The position numbers and the translations under genes were made by a program. From Megalonaias nervosa (Eukaryota > Mollusca > Bivalvia > Unionida > Unionidae): a DNA stretch of 64,000 bases. The notes below the pieces were generated by a model. It made no database searches, had not been told where the DNA came from, and worked only from the letters and a program-made list of their open reading frames with translations. Each line of letters begins with the position of its first letter. Position 1 is the stretch's first letter. This document shows positions 1-12,000 of this stretch, piece after piece. The stretch is from NCBI GenBank assembly GCA_016617855.1, contig JAECUM010004447.1, positions 102,915 through 166,914 of the forward strand, given 5' to 3'.

Positions 1-1715
1 AATAGGTGGGTACTGGGTTTTATACAAAAGTATTTATTATAAATATGCATTACTAGTATTTAATGGTGTTTTGAGAGAATTTATTATGTTTATTCACTCA
101 AACATTCTTATGTTCCTCATTTTCGTGCTCAGTCCCTCATTTTTGGTGGTGGCATTCCTCAAAAACGTTTTCTGGGGTAGGCACGTCTGCAAACCATTCA
201 AAATATCTCTGTGAAACTTTGTATCCTTAATTATTTAGTTCCAGTAATTGAATGTTTCTGTATCTGTCCATCGATCCATCTGCCTGTTCATCCATCCGTC
301 CATCCATCCAATATCCAGGCTTAGTTTTAAGGACATAAGTCCAAAGCTGTTTGTATCTCCATGCAATCTGGTTCACATATATTGGGCTAGTGGTATACAT
401 GTCCCTTTAGCAGACCTGCCAACTCTTACGATTTTGCCGTAAATCTTACGAAAATTACCTTTAAAATACGGACTTAACGGCATACAAGCAAAAACTATGG
501 AAAAATGATTGTTGCCGATAAATCCGGATAATTGGTTCATCCGTGTTTGATATGGATCTGGGTTTCACATTAGAGTTAGCAAATTTAGTCAGGGAACCAG
601 ACTAAGTTTACAGCGGCACCCCAGACTCTTTAAACTGCACCTGTTTGTTCATGTAAAGCGTCTGCATGATCAAACTGTTGATTATATCATTTTTTTTAAA
701 ATGGCGTCCAGCAAGCGATGCATGTTTAAGACGAAAGGGAATGTAAACTTCTAAAACAAGTGTTAATAATCAACACAGAAGAATAAAAAGGAGTATTCAG
801 ATTCTTGTGAATAAAAGCTGGAAAGGACACAATTACGTTTATTGGATGTCACGTGCCAATTTGAGTATGTCTTGTGATGGGAAATATGATTGATGTCATC
901 ATATGAAATCGAAAAAGTATTTAAAAGAAGTACATCCATTTGAGAGATAGCAACAAGCCATTGAGTTGCATAGGGTTTGGAACAAAAGTTTGTGCAACTG
1001 TACTAGTGGTAAATAAAGTCTACGCATACTTTACAAACTTTTCAGTTGAACATAATGTTTATCATCGCTGCGTCGAACTTTTATTTACGTTTTCCAGCTT
1101 TACAATAGCAGTTATTGATATTTTGTTACACCTTACTGAAAACTGGTCAATCTTGCGGAGAAGAATCAACTGACTTACTGAGACGGACTCGTCAGGGTTG
1201 GCAGGTCTGCTTTAGCTATTAGAGTTCATCAGTTTCATGCTTTTAATGTTTCTGTTTTTCTGTTTCTCCATCCATCTATCATTCCCATTTTTGTTTCTAG
1301 GACAAAACTCTTTATTATATTTCTTTTAAATTTGGTTCACTAATGGAGTAAATATTTAATCTCTAGTATTTTTAATGTTTTTTTTTCTTCCCATTTTTCT
1401 TTTGATCCAGCCACCCATCATTAACATTTTTGTTTTTGGATCAAACTCATGATGCTTATCTCTTCCATGAATACTTTGTAAATACAGATTTCCCTTACAT
1501 GAAGTCTTTGACAAATCTTCTTGTCTTGTAGCAAACATTTTGGCAGGGTTGGGGATACAGATTACTGTTTTCTCGTTTTACTTGACATACCATGCATAGG
1601 TGACTCCACACATGAAAGAGAATAATACAAATATAGTTTAAAAGCAAAATTTGTCTGATATCACCTTTAATACTATAAGTAATGAACTCATCTTGTTTTT
1701 CTTTTCTCAACATAG
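1..1715. other. NDC80 intron (upstream part), repeat-bearing
   Basis: No exon is recognised here. This is the intron preceding the first visible NDC80 exon; its 5' end lies outside the window. It ends in a pyrimidine-rich tract and a CATAG acceptor. It contains an imperfect (CCAT)n stretch at about 268-310 and again near 1264-1275, and a complete family A TIR transposon at 411-1209, listed separately. Confidence 0.6.
411..1209 (+). mobile_element. Family A TIR DNA transposon, copy 1 (non-autonomous)
   Basis: A 799-bp element starts CAGACCTGCCAACTCTTACG and ends with the near inverted complement AGGGTTGGCAGGTCTG. It is flanked by a perfect 6-bp duplication CTTTAG (405-410 and 1210-1215). The interior begins ATGGCGTCCAGCAAGCGATG (about 703) and keeps a degraded reading frame resembling a BED/hAT-type zinc-finger exon, with several stops. 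A downstream open stretch at 940-1173 is shared among copies but is not recognised and is probably chance. Superfamily is uncertain: the hAT-like zinc finger favours hAT, but 6-7 bp duplications are shorter than the usual 8 bp. Confidence 0.8.
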
Positions 1716-1859
1716 TTGGAAATGGTGAGTCAGGCATACAACAAACTTGGACATGAGCTCCAGCTTATTCCTATTGATGCCAAAAATGCTTTCGGTGTGG
1801 ATTATGAGCTGAAGACATCCGCTGTTGAGCTTAATACAGACTTCATAGCTGAAATAAAG
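1716..1859 (+). CDS. NDC80: NDC80 kinetochore protein, internal exon a
   Basis: This exon encodes 48 residues in phase 0, preceded by a CATAG acceptor and followed by a GTATGC donor. The reading starts LEMVSQAYNKLGHELQLIP and continues through a YELK segment. This matches the conserved part of animal NDC80/HEC1 where an 'YNKL..KL.LIP..A.N..G.D.E' pattern lies just before the C-terminal coiled coil. NDC80 is the largest subunit of the NDC80 complex (with NUF2, SPC24, SPC25), which couples kinetochores to spindle microtubules. Only the C-terminal third of the protein is in the window; the calponin-homology head is upstream. An ATG inside the exon could be mistaken for a start, but the splice acceptor and protein homology argue for an internal exon. 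Read-through past the donor gives an artefactual C-terminus. Confidence 0.85.
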
Positions 1860-2639
1860 GTATGCCATTCACTTGACAACTGCACCATATGCATGGCATG
1901 TTGTTACTTTGAATGGTAATGTTAGTGTACAGGTGGTATAATTGGTTTTATTCAGAATTAATCAGAACCAATAAAAACTACAGTCAGTAATCTGATCCAA
2001 ATGGGAGTCTGATTTTGTCTAGAAAATCAATCATCAGGATAATCAATTTTAATCACTGGGAATTTAAATTTTCATTGGACATGGGGTAGAAGGCCATATG
2101 AGCAAAAATAATTAGGATATCTGGCATTTGTTGTAGTTAGAATTGTGTTTTATTTCCATCCAAGTTTAAGTAGTTTTTTTCAAACTTTCCAGAGGGAAAT
2201 ATCAAATTTTTTTTCTGAAAAATGATTGCAAAAGAAAACATCATATGTGTTCATCCAAAGGAAAACATATTTGTAACTTTGCCATAAGTACATTTTGTAA
2301 TTTATCATTTTGTCTTTGAGCATTATTTTTAACACAAATAGAAGTTATACATACATATTAAAAAGTCCAATAATGTTGTCATGATGATTTTGTTTGATCT
2401 GCTTCACCATTTTCTAATGTCAAATAATCAACTTTCTTAGTTGAAATATTCCTGTTGAATAATCCTTTACAGAATCAAAATATAATCATCACAAAAGTTA
2501 AAAAACTTGAGAATGGTAAAAAAAAAAAATCATGCAAGGCTGAGATAATTTTATCACATGAACAAGACAAATGAGAAGTGTATCAGGTATCCCTTGCATC
2601 ACTCCATTTATCCTTTTTCTTCTGCTGTAACAGTAAAAT

Positions 2640-3290
2640 AGGATGCTGAGATGAAACTTTTCACCATGAAATTCAAGGTGAGATATAAATTTTTAGCTCA
2701 CCTGGCTCTAAGGCCAGCTTATGGTATGGTCCTGCATCAGCTGTTGACTTTTTCACTTCTCAGACTTGTTAGGAATGTTCCCCAGGATATGCTCAGCCAA
2801 ATTTATCTACAGGGTGGCTCCCGTTGCAAACAAAATGGAAAGCCTATTTTCAGCTTTAACGGAATGGCTCAGCCAGTTTTAACTAAGTTTGGTAAGAATG
2901 TTTCTTAGGACATGCATTATCAGAATTTTGTTTGTGGTGGCTCCTCTAGTAGTGGTGTTGCTTCCATAGCAACTATATGAAAAACCTGTGTTCAACTCAA
3001 ATCAGGCCGATTTTGATAATACTTTGTATTAATCTTTCTTGAAACTTTTTGGGTGGGGTGACTCTCCTAACATTTGGGGTGACTTGAATTACAACCACAT
3101 TGAAAACCTGTTTTCAAATTCTTCTCCAGAACAGGTGAGCCAATTTCGATTAGACTTGGTAGGAATTAGTTGTTGGGGACAGTGGTGTGACTTCCTTCAG
3201 AACAAAGTGGAGAACCTTTTTTTCTACTTTTGTTTACAACTGAACCAATTTCAATCAAACTTTGTAAAGATGTAGAACATGCACTGGCAA
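2640..3290 (+). repeat. Degenerate tandem repeat, unit about 130 bp
   Basis: Successive diverged units share phrases such as GTGGCTCCTCTAG, CTTCCATAGCAAC, AAAACCTGTTTTC and AGACTTGGTAGGAAT. The same unit family forms a longer array at 9480-10640 in the same intron. Open frames inside (for example 2651-2908 and 3039-3275) are not conserved between units, so they are not taken as genes. Confidence 0.65.
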
Positions 3291-3865
3291 CAGTAGATTT
3301 GGGGCTGTTAAATCTAAGGATTTTACAGTAAAGCTTACTGAAACAACCCAAATATGGAACAGTAGAATAGAATATGAAAATACAGTTGTTGCAGATTCAG
3401 ATATTGGCTTCTCTGGGTTTGGTCCAGATCCAGTTGGACAAGGAACCAGGGTAATTTTACAGGGTTTACAACAGATGCTTTAATCCACTTACATTCATGT
3501 AGACCATATACATTTTCAAACTTTTGCATAGTCTGGAAATGTTGTCCAGCAAACAAGAGCATGAAGGTGAATTGGCCTCTTAAAACATATGTTTGGCATA
3601 GATATATAAGAAACAATATTCAGATACTTGATCTTGTTCCTCCTTCAATTAGTAATTCAAGATTTAGATTTAAACAATATGATTCCAGTCTGATATTTTT
3701 GTTCATATCCAGCAATTGAATTATCTTCCTTTCTTTCAGCGGACTTCATGCAATTTTACTTGTGTCTCGTGCATTATCAATACTTCATCTGGTTACATAT
3801 TGTTGGTATTTTTACTGTGAGTTGTATCCTTGTCTCCTTGTCTGTGTTGTATTATTAATTTCTTT

Positions 3866-4072
3866 GCTTTATTTGTATGTGTGTGGGTGTCCAATTTTGA
3901 CGGTTAATTTCTCCCCAGTCCTTGCTTTATTTGTATGTATTTGTGTCCAGTTTTGAGGGTTAATTTCTCCCCAGTCCTTGCTTTATTTGTATGTGTGTGT
4001 GTCCAATTTTGAGGGTTAATTTCTCCCCAGTCCTTGCTTTATTTGTCTGTATTTGTCTCCAATTTTGAGGGT
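3866..4072 (+). repeat. Minisatellite, unit about 62 bp, 3-4 copies
   Basis: Units contain CTTTATTTGTATGT, CCAATTTTGAGGGTTAAT and TTCTCCCCAGTCCTTG in the same order. Copies are well preserved, suggesting recent expansion. It lies just upstream of the DIRS relic. Confidence 0.8.
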
Positions 4073-5583
4073 TTGGGGTACATTGCCAGCAAAGCAGTGT
4101 TTGTGTTTCATCCTTTTGATAGTAATCAATGTCAGGGTAAGTATTTTCTACCCTTTTGTCCTTCCAGTTCAGACATTGGCCTTTAGACCAGGTACCAAGT
4201 TTTGACCACCAGTCTAGAGGAAAAGATTGGTTTGATAATCCTCCCTTTCTGTGACTTCCCACTGAGTTCTGATGGAGAACAAACTTCAAGTTTTGAGTTT
4301 TGAGAACCAATCTTAGGATAAGGATCTGTTCAGTACCCCTCCCTTTGCAACCATGCCACCATGGATGGCTTTATCATCTCCATGGATCAGCAGACCAGGC
4401 ATGCCCTAGATCTTCACCACCCGGCTATCAAGAGAAAGATGGCCACTCTCATCCTCTGGAGGGAATTTGCAGTTTGGTTTCCAAAGAGAGAGGATCATAG
4501 GGTTAGTCCCATCTCCTCCCCTGGTCAGAAAGTCCCTTTCTTCTGGTAGGAGATGAGATGATATAGCTCTATCGTGCCCTGAGAGTGAAGAGAGGATGTT
4601 GAACTGACAATTTTTGTGGACATAGACAAGTTCCTGGTATAACCTGTCAAAACCTGATCTTTCTCATCAATTCACCTTTTTAGGCTCACTCACCAGGTCA
4701 TGTGATGGGGGCAGATGACTTGTTTACTTTTTATAATAGCAACAGTATTTCACTTTAACCTCATTTGTGTATCACAGACCCCCAGTTTTTTTATTTGACC
4801 CCAGTTCTGACACCAAGGGGATTTTTAGCTCTCAGCCTTGCATCCCATGGAGAAACACTGAGCAATAAATGAAGTTAACAGCTTATTTCCACAAGATCTG
4901 TGTCACATACCTTTGTGATCTTCAGAGGTCTGAATCCTTTCCAGTTTGAAGAGGCTGTTTAGGTACAGACCAAGTCAGATGTGCTGTTGCTTCCACGCTC
5001 ATTGATGGTGAGAGAGCTGATTCAGAAATTGTCTAAAGGCCAAGAAAGGGTGGTCTGCCCCTTCTCAACCAATAATACAGGGTCCATTCACCTGTTTGAC
5101 ATCTTAAGCATGTTGGATTTTGGTGCCTCCTAGCTGTCGATTTCAACATTCATCTGGACCCATCTTCCTGTTGAGGTTCTCGAGGCATTGCAGTTGAAGG
5201 CAAGGACACCAATTATCCATAGGTTGCCTCCTTTGATTTATTGACTTTGCAGAGACTGTTCGAGGCTGTGGCAAAGACATAGAGATATGCTTTTAATGTC
5301 TATTTCCTTCAGATTTTCACCGCATTGGATGCAGCCTTGAAGGCATCCAATGTTTTGCTTTTCTCACAGCAAATGCCTTTTACAGGTCACTTTTCAGAAT
5401 GCAAAGACACTTTTGTTTTGCTAATCCCTGCAGTGATGTCTCAAATTTAAGGTGATTGCAATATCTGTCCCTGGGACAAGCTAAATCAGTGAAGAAACTC
5501 CCCCATTCTGAAAGGTCTGTAGCTTCCCTCCTAAGCAGTATAAACGTGAAAGTATTCAAAATTGAAATTAGCCCCACATATCT

Positions 5584-6431
5584 CTTCCAACCCTCACGAT
5601 TTTGGCGTGAATTTCACGACTTTTTCAGTGATTCACGGATTCACGCTGCATGCAAAATAATCACGAATCCCCCAATTCTCAATTATTTTAAATCTTTAAT
5701 AAAATAACTGATTTCCCGCTAAGTGCTAGTCGTGATATCGGCAGTTGCCGAAATGGCCTGGTATTGCTGGTTGCAATATTAGTAGAACTATAGCCAAATG
5801 ATACAGTTGGTCCGTTAGCAAGCATTTTAGCGTATTTTAATCTATATGTATAAGAGTAGTTTTACAAATGCTTTTGAGAGAAACTGGGGCCTAACCGGAA
5901 TTTAGCTCTGCGCATGTGCCGCCAACACTGATTTGAATTACCGTTCGGCATCGATATTGAAAATGTCTTCACCACCAAGGAAAAAGAAATGTATTGCACA
6001 AAAAGTTAAGTTTGGAATATACCAAAAATTGGCCGTGCATTCAGCCATCAAACACCAATATACATCATGCTTTTTGCACACAGTGTGCCACAAATTATAG
6101 CATTGGGCATCATGGCAGAGATGATGTGAGAAAGCACATTGGTAGCAAAAAGCACATGGAGGTTGGGAAAATTAACAACTCCAGCAGATTTCAGTTCTGG
6201 AATATGTTAAGCCATCGACAGAAGACCTGCAAGCTACCAACGCTGAAACATTGTTGGTGAGTTTTCTTGTTGAACACAATCTACCTTTATCATCTGGATC
6301 CCATGCTAAACATTTGTTCTGACAAATATTCCCAGACTCAAAGATCGCTTCATGAATTCATGTCAAAATTCACCAATTTTTATCCCTATTTTCACTAATT
6401 GTGAGCCTGGAGGGTTGGCAGCTATGGTCCC
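5584..6431 (+). mobile_element. Family B TIR transposon with zinc-finger remnant, nested in DIRS copy 1
   Basis: The left end reads TTCCAACCCTCACGATTTTG and the right end GAGGGTTGGCAG, giving an imperfect inverted repeat around CCAACCCTC. An ATG near 5963 opens a degraded frame (SSPPRKKKCIA). A second frame at 5994-6260 carries HHAFCTQCATNYSI followed by DDVRKHIGSKKH. This is a C-x2-C...H-x4-H zinc-finger pattern, common in hAT-like transposase relatives of animal genomes. It lies in the middle of the DIRS element, whose coding continues on both sides, so it inserted later. A target duplication could not be assigned confidently. It appears to be a distant relative of family A copies, whose interior keeps the same finger layout (YVYW...GG.YDCRRHVKWKK). 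Confidence 0.65.
5994..6260 (+). pseudogene. BED/TTF-like zinc-finger fragment of a hAT-like transposase
   Basis: The frame includes C-x2-C (AFCTQC) and a spaced H-x4-H (HIGSKKH) in the order expected for the N-terminal DNA-binding finger of hAT-like transposases and ZBED-type domesticated proteins. No downstream catalytic RNase-H-fold domain or dimerisation region is seen before the right terminus at about 6431, so the element is deleted or non-autonomous. A frameshift separates it from the basic ATG-initiated start (SSPPRKKK) at about 5963. I read it as a transposon relic, not a host ZBED gene. Confidence 0.6.
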
Positions 6432-8699
6432 AGCTTAAAATTCCATTCTGCCCATCTTTCTCATGATGAGGTGTCAGAGACTAAGTCTGCAGACTCCTCC
6501 CTCTTCCTTATGGAGGGAGGCAGTTGTCCTTAAGGATCCACACCCTTTCTTGCAAAGTTCCACTTATCCCATTGTCAGGTAGGTGCCAGAGTAAGCTTTA
6601 TTTCACTATTTTGGAGGCTTGGTTGGACCTCTTTGAAGATGCATGGGTCCTTCCCACAATATGGGAGGGTTCCTGACTCTCTACTTACACCAATTCTCTT
6701 CCACCAGTTGTAACTGCTATCTCAGCAGGAAGAGGTGTAACTCCTTTCTAAGGAAGGGCACAGTAGTTCCAGTGAAGAACACAAGAAACTTGGGATTTTA
6801 TTCCTAGATTCTTTTAGTGTCAAAGAATTGAGAGAGTTTTAACTCAGCATGTCATGATCTTACCTCTTTTGAATCATCTACTTCTGGAAGCTCAGTTAAT
6901 AATGGAGACACTTCCGCAGTCAGGAATGCCATCAGGCCAGATGACTGGGTGGTCTCTATAGATCTCCAGGATCTTCACATTGTGATCTTCCCAGCCCACA
7001 GGAAATAACTGTTTTATTTGGAACAAGAGATTTTTCAACTTTGATGCTCCCTTTATGCCATGCTTCTGCTGCCAGAGTCTTCAGCAGGGTGATGGGTGTA
7101 GTAGTGACTTGCTGAAAATCCTTTGGGGTTTCCATCCTCCAATACTTCAGAGACTTGTTGACACATAATGTCTTCAGACATGTCATTATAAGGAATCTCT
7201 CTGTTAGAAGACAGTGACTCAACTAGGCCTTATCCACAATCAGGAGATATCTGATCTTAGTCCTTCTCAGAATTTTTTCTACATGGTGGTAAATTGTCTT
7301 ACCTTTCAAGGAATAGTTTGTGTTCTTTCAAACAGAATTTCACATAGCAAAACTGAATGAGATGACTTAATTTTCTGCTCATCTCTACCTCTCGCACTAT
7401 GCAACTCAGAACATGTCAGCGGAATTAGTTCACCTAGTTGGGCTTCATGTGTAGCCCCTTTAGTTCTTACTTCTAGAAAAGTGGAAACTTCATAAGGAAC
7501 TCATCTCCACCTGGTTCCCTTAGGATACAAGTTTCCTCACCATTTTTGTTGGTGGAAAATGTGACAGGTTTACTATCACTTCAAGATTGTATCAACTGCA
7601 CAAGACATTGCTGCATGATGATAGCTACAGATACGTTGTCATAGAGTAGCTCAGATGCCCAGGGGGCACTTATGCCCTTCTCTCTTCTTCTAATTCTGGA
7701 ACATCCTCTGTGTGGCATCTTTGCAGGAGATCATTTAGAGTTTGCCTTGTTTTTGGTAAGAGAGATGTTCTAGCAGACAGCTTGTCCAGGTAGGGTGAGC
7801 AGTTCTCAGAATGGTTTCTACAACAGTTGGTTGTAGAGACACGATTCCAGTTGTGGGGAAGGCCATTGCTAGACTTGTTTGGAATGAAGCTGAACAACAA
7901 ACTTCCTGTTTCTGTCTCTTCAGTGCCAGACCAGAGGGCTGAGGTGGTGGATATCTTCATTCTGAGTTGGGATTGATTGTACACTCATGCTTTCCCACCT
8001 TTCTGAATAATCCCTCAAGTTTTTTGCCAAGTCAGAACTTCAAAATCATGACTAATCCTGATTGCTCTCATGTGGCCCCTGAGATTATCGAAGATTGTGG
8101 TTGAAAAATCGCCTTGACTTCTAAGGGAATTTCCACTGAGGAGGGATCTGACACAGGGTGACTCCATCTTGACACATGTCTCATATGGAACAGTTTGTCC
8201 ATCAAGACCCGTGTTCAAGCAGTGCATTACTTTGAACAGAAGAAGGCAATTGACCTCTTAAGTTTCATGATGCCAAGTGGAGAATTTTCTGTATATATTG
8301 GTGCTGTAAGATGCATTGATCATATCCGCCCCCATTTAACTGCAGTTGCAGATTTTCTTCTTTCTTCTCTTGAAAGAAAAAGATAGCTCAGTAGAAAGCA
8401 TTAACTCTTGCTAACACTCATAGCCAGACCCACATATTTCAGAACTGATCAGATACTTTGAGCTTTAAAGACCAGTCTCTCACTCATTAATTCCAAGCTG
8501 GACCCATGTGTGCATTCTTTATTAACCTCCATATGAATCTTTGAGTGAAGCTTCTTTCAGGAATATTACCCTTAAAGTCTTTCTCTTAAAATCAGGCAGG
8601 AGTCAGATTCATGTTTTGTCTATGGAAACAGATGTATGTTTCAACAGTAATTTTGATTCAGTCTCTTCTTTGCCAACTGAAGTTTCTAGTCAAGAATTA

Positions 8700-9479
8700 G
8701 CTACCTTTGGTACCAGTTGAAATCCACAGTCTCAGTCTTATCTTAGCTAGGGATGATCAAAATGGACTTCTTTGCCCAATTAGTGCTTTACAGTTTGAAA
8801 TGGCTAAAGTGGGGTAAAACGAAGGTTGCAACCATCTTTCTCTAAACTGACTTTGATATTTCTGCAGTCACGATATTTCTGCAGTCACCATCTTGAGGTA
8901 TATTGTTCAGACTGTGAAAAGAGCTTATCAGTTTCGCTGAGAGATCCCTCTTGGATGAAAATAAAAGCCCATGAGATCTAGGCATTGGGCCTGATTGAAT
9001 CATTCCTGTTTGGATGATGAAATGAAAGCCATCTTCTGGCATTCTCACTCTGCTTTCTCTTCATTTTACCTTTGTTCATTGGCACACTAGACTGAGGGTA
9101 TTTATGCTTTTTATGAGCCCTACAAATTGTCAAGCCATCCTGTAATTGGAAGTAAATGGTAAGTTCACTTGACAGATTTTATATTAGACCATCATTCTTG
9201 ACTGGCAAATTTAGCAATGCAGTAATATTTACCTGCCATTACTGCACAAATCGCTCTTTCCTCCCTACTCTGATGTTCATGCATCAAAGTCCAAGTCAAA
9301 GAAGAAAGATATTCCAGTTGTCATAAGTGAGTGAAGGTGTCAGACTGGGATCATGTTTTTTTTATTCTAGACCTTTTATTACTAATTAGAGAAGGAAAGT
9401 GTCCTTGTACTGCGGGCTAGAACCAGGAATGATACAGTAATGCAATAATTGTAGATAAGCATTTATAATTTCCTCCCAG
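8700..9479. other. Intronic sequence without recognised gene
   Basis: This may include the decayed 3' end of DIRS copy 1, but no tyrosine-recombinase catalytic motifs could be read. A short direct duplication CGATATTTCTGCAGTCAC occurs near 8870-8888. Confidence 0.4.
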
Positions 9480-10640
9480 CCACAGTTTTCAGTATTTTAA
9501 GAATGGCTGAGCCAATTGGATTAAGTTCATCAGAATATTTATAAGGACATGTTTTATAAAACTTCTTTGTTGGGAATGGCCCTCCAAGCAATGGTATGGC
9601 ATCCATAGCAACCAGGTGGAAAACTAATTTCCACTTCTTTAGAGATGCTGACCTAATTTTTATCAAATATGGTATGAATGATTTCATAGGACATGCACTA
9701 TCAAAATTTTTTTTCTGAGGTGGCTCCTATAACAATCATGTGACTTGTAATATAAGGGTGGAAAACTTATTTTTGACTTCTCAAGAATGGCAGATTCAGC
9801 TTTGATCAAACTTGGTAGGAGTGTTCTATATCAAAATTCTTATTCAGGGTGGTTTATCTAGCAGTGGCATGCCTTCTACAGCACCCATATGGAAAACCTA
9901 GTTTCACCTTCTCCAGACAGCTGAGTCAGTTTTGATCAAACTTGGTTGGAATGATTCTTAGGACATATATAAAACTTAGCAATAATATGGAATTGCAGTT
10001 TTTGGGGTTATCTTGAATGGCTGAGCAAATGTTTGATGCACCTTGATAGAATAGTTTGATAGGAAATGTTTTATCAAAGTTTCAACCAAGACAGCTTCAC
10101 TAGCAGTGATGTGGTTTCCATAGCAACCATATGGAAAACCTGTTTTTAACTTCACCAAAACACTTGAGCCAATTTTGATCTGACTAGGGTTCTCAAGTAG
10201 TGTTGCCTTCTTAGCAGTCATATGGAATCACTATTTTTGACTTCCTGAAATTTTTTATGAAACTTGATAGGAAAGTTTGATAGGACATACTCTGTAACGG
10301 TTTTGAGCAGGATATCTCCCATAGCATTGGTGTGGCTTCCTTAGCAACAAGGTAGAAAACTTATTTTCATCTTTTCATTACAGCTGAGTCAGTTTTGACT
10401 GAACTTGCTTGGAACATGTTTTAGGACATACCCTATCCAAATTTTATTCAGAATTGCTCCCGCTGAAATGGTATGGCCTCCATTACAACCATAGAGAGAA
10501 ACCTGTTTTTAACATCTTCTCCAGAACAGTTGAGCAAACATGTGGGATTCATGCGAGCTTTACATCTAAATTTGCCTTTCAAGCAGTGTGACAGATGAGA
10601 GATGTCAAACCCAGTGGTGCCTCTTATTTTTTCTCTACCC
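9480..10640 (+). repeat. Degenerate tandem repeat array, unit about 130 bp
   Basis: About eight diverged units share GATCAAACTTGGTAGGAATG, CTTAGGACATGCACTATC, and GGTGTGGCTTCCATAGCAAC-like phrases, followed by AAAACCTGTTTTTAACTTC. It is the same family as 2640-3290. Open frames within (10409-10591, 10448-10642) are incidental. Confidence 0.7.
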
Positions 10641-10837
10641 AAGCATCAAAACAGGCTTATTACCTCATACTCAGACTTTACAAAAATGGCTCCTTTGTCC
10701 TCCAGCTTCCTATGCAGACTGGCAGACCACATATTGACACCATTATAAACCTAACAAAAGTTTTAGTTTCACCTTTGTCTTGTTTTGACAAGGTTTACTT
10801 GCTTTATATTTTATTTATTTATTTATCTACTTGGTAG

Positions 10838-10927
10838 CCTGCCTTGACTCGGTTGAGGAATCAGATGTGTGAGGCTGTCAGTCGCAGAGAATCAGAGAAG
10901 ATTGAGCATCAGGACCAAGTAGAACAT
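10838..10927 (+). CDS. NDC80: NDC80 kinetochore protein, internal exon b
   Basis: Thirty codons in phase 0 sit between an acceptor reading CTTGGTAG and a consensus GTAAGT donor. The peptide begins PALTRLRNQMCEAVS and is charged and helix-prone, as expected for the coiled coil directly after the loop region of NDC80. Joining it to exon a keeps the frame. No intermediate exon is needed to maintain the length seen in animal NDC80 at this point. The flanking introns are about 9.0 kb and 7.3 kb and almost entirely repeats. Confidence 0.8.
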
Positions 10928-11186
10928 GTAAGTGACTGCTTCATGTAGTGAGTTTGATAGTATACACAGGGAAATCTGTCATCAATCTTGATGTTTCTAA
11001 TCAAGAGTTAGTGTTCAACCAAGGCCATGCTTTTGTTCCAATTATGCCAAATTATTCCATTTGATTCACTCATCTCTAGAATGTAATGTTAAAGCTGTTG
11101 TACTGTGTCTGCATCTTCATCTGCACAGATACAAGTATATGTACACTGTCACCGAATGTCAGCCATTCTTTCTTCCTAAGGGCTGG

Positions 11187-11498
11187 ACTGCTCTGGTGGC
11201 CTAAGTAGTTAGAGCGTCTGCCTCGGATGCAGGAGGTTATTGGTTTGAACTCCAGCCGAGTCATACCAAAGACCTATAAATATAGTACTAGAAGCTCAGA
11301 ATTAAGAGGTCAGTGTTAGGACTGGTTGGCCTGGTGTCAAGATAATGTGACTGGGTGAGACATGATGTACATTTCCGTGGCATGATGCCCCAGTACTAGA
11401 CATCACTATAAACTGGCACACTGCAAACGTTGTGATATGACTGGAAAATTGTTAAAGCTATGTTAAAAATCCAAAACACACACACACACACACACTCA
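11187..11498 (+). mobile_element. tRNA-derived SINE (family 1), full-length copy
   Basis: The tRNA-like head has an A-box-like segment (TGGCCTAAGTAGTTAGAGCG) and a B-box-like GGTTTGAACTCC, then a body ending in a CA-rich tail (CACACACACA). It is flanked by a 10-bp duplication TAAGGGCTGG (11177-11186 and 11499-11508). It shares its body with copies at 15463, 26769, 35297 and 48818 (the last inverted). A SINE uses LINE machinery for retrotransposition and encodes no protein. The overlapping minus-strand open frame at 11076-11264 is not a gene. Confidence 0.85.
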
Positions 11499-11629
11499 TA
11501 AGGGCTGGGCACAGTTTTGAATAGGTTTCATTGTACCTATCCTGGGGAAAGGGGTCTAGGAACCTGATTAGGATAAAACATGCACATTAGTTGTGCATTC
11601 TTAATTTTTTTTCCATTCAGATTTTTCCA

Positions 11630-12000
11630 CATTGTACAAATACTATTATAGATGGAATCATGAAATTTGGTGAGAGGATGTGTCTAGATGATTACTACAC
11701 CCTCATCACAAATGTAGGTCACTTTGGCCTGTATTTCATGCTTCACTGACTTTGATTAAATTTTGTAATTTACATTTATATCTTGAGCTCTGTTCATGAT
11801 AAATTGTCAAAGTATGATTATATGTAGTTTTATTAGTACCATACTTACCGCAAAGGATAGTCACTGTGATCTATATTTTACATTTTAATGGCATACATTT
11901 TTGCATTTAGGTCATGACCAAATTAGGTTTTTAGCACCTTGTATCAATGCTATTGTATCTACATCATGAAAATTGATGAGGAGATGCAGCTGATGTGTGT
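11630..12000 (+). repeat. Degenerate tandem repeat, unit about 170 bp
   Basis: Units share GTAGGTCACTTTG, CTGTATTTCATGCTTCACTG, ACTTTGATTAAATTTTG and GAGCTCTGTTCATG. The same family recurs at 13150-13490 and 36010-37000. It is a non-coding, diverged array. Confidence 0.7.

Larger units (their letters stand above)
4300..8700 (+). mobile_element. DIRS-type tyrosine-recombinase retrotransposon relic, copy 1
   Basis: Order on the + strand fits a DIRS element. There is a gag-like first ORF region (about 4300-5580, weak). The reverse transcriptase region has VVSIDLQD at 6948-6971 following a degraded template-entry segment from 6580. The RNase H end has VLADSLSR at 7767-7790 and then QLWGRPLLDLF near 7848-7880, a hallmark DIRS pol context. 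The start of the tyrosine recombinase region follows, about 8000-8700. Stops and frameshifts are frequent, so it is dead. It is interrupted at about 5584-6431 by a family B DNA transposon. The fragment at 42885-44190 is a second + copy of the same kind and aligns in order. Terminal repeats were not identified and both ends are approximate. Confidence 0.75.

Noticed and set aside
940..1173. ORF with MRDSNKPLSCIGFGTK shared by four loci, as a conserved protein
   Set aside because: It is shared only because it lies in copies of the same transposon, lengths and frames differ between copies, and the ancestral zinc-finger reading is in other frames; no domain was recognised.
5994..6260. Host ZBED-type zinc-finger gene
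   Set aside because: It is bounded by inverted repeats, nested inside a DIRS element, frameshifted from its start, and without further domains.
11187..11270. tRNA gene
   Set aside because: A- and B-box-like text is present, but the cloverleaf is disrupted and the sequence continues into a SINE body and CA tail shared with four other copies.
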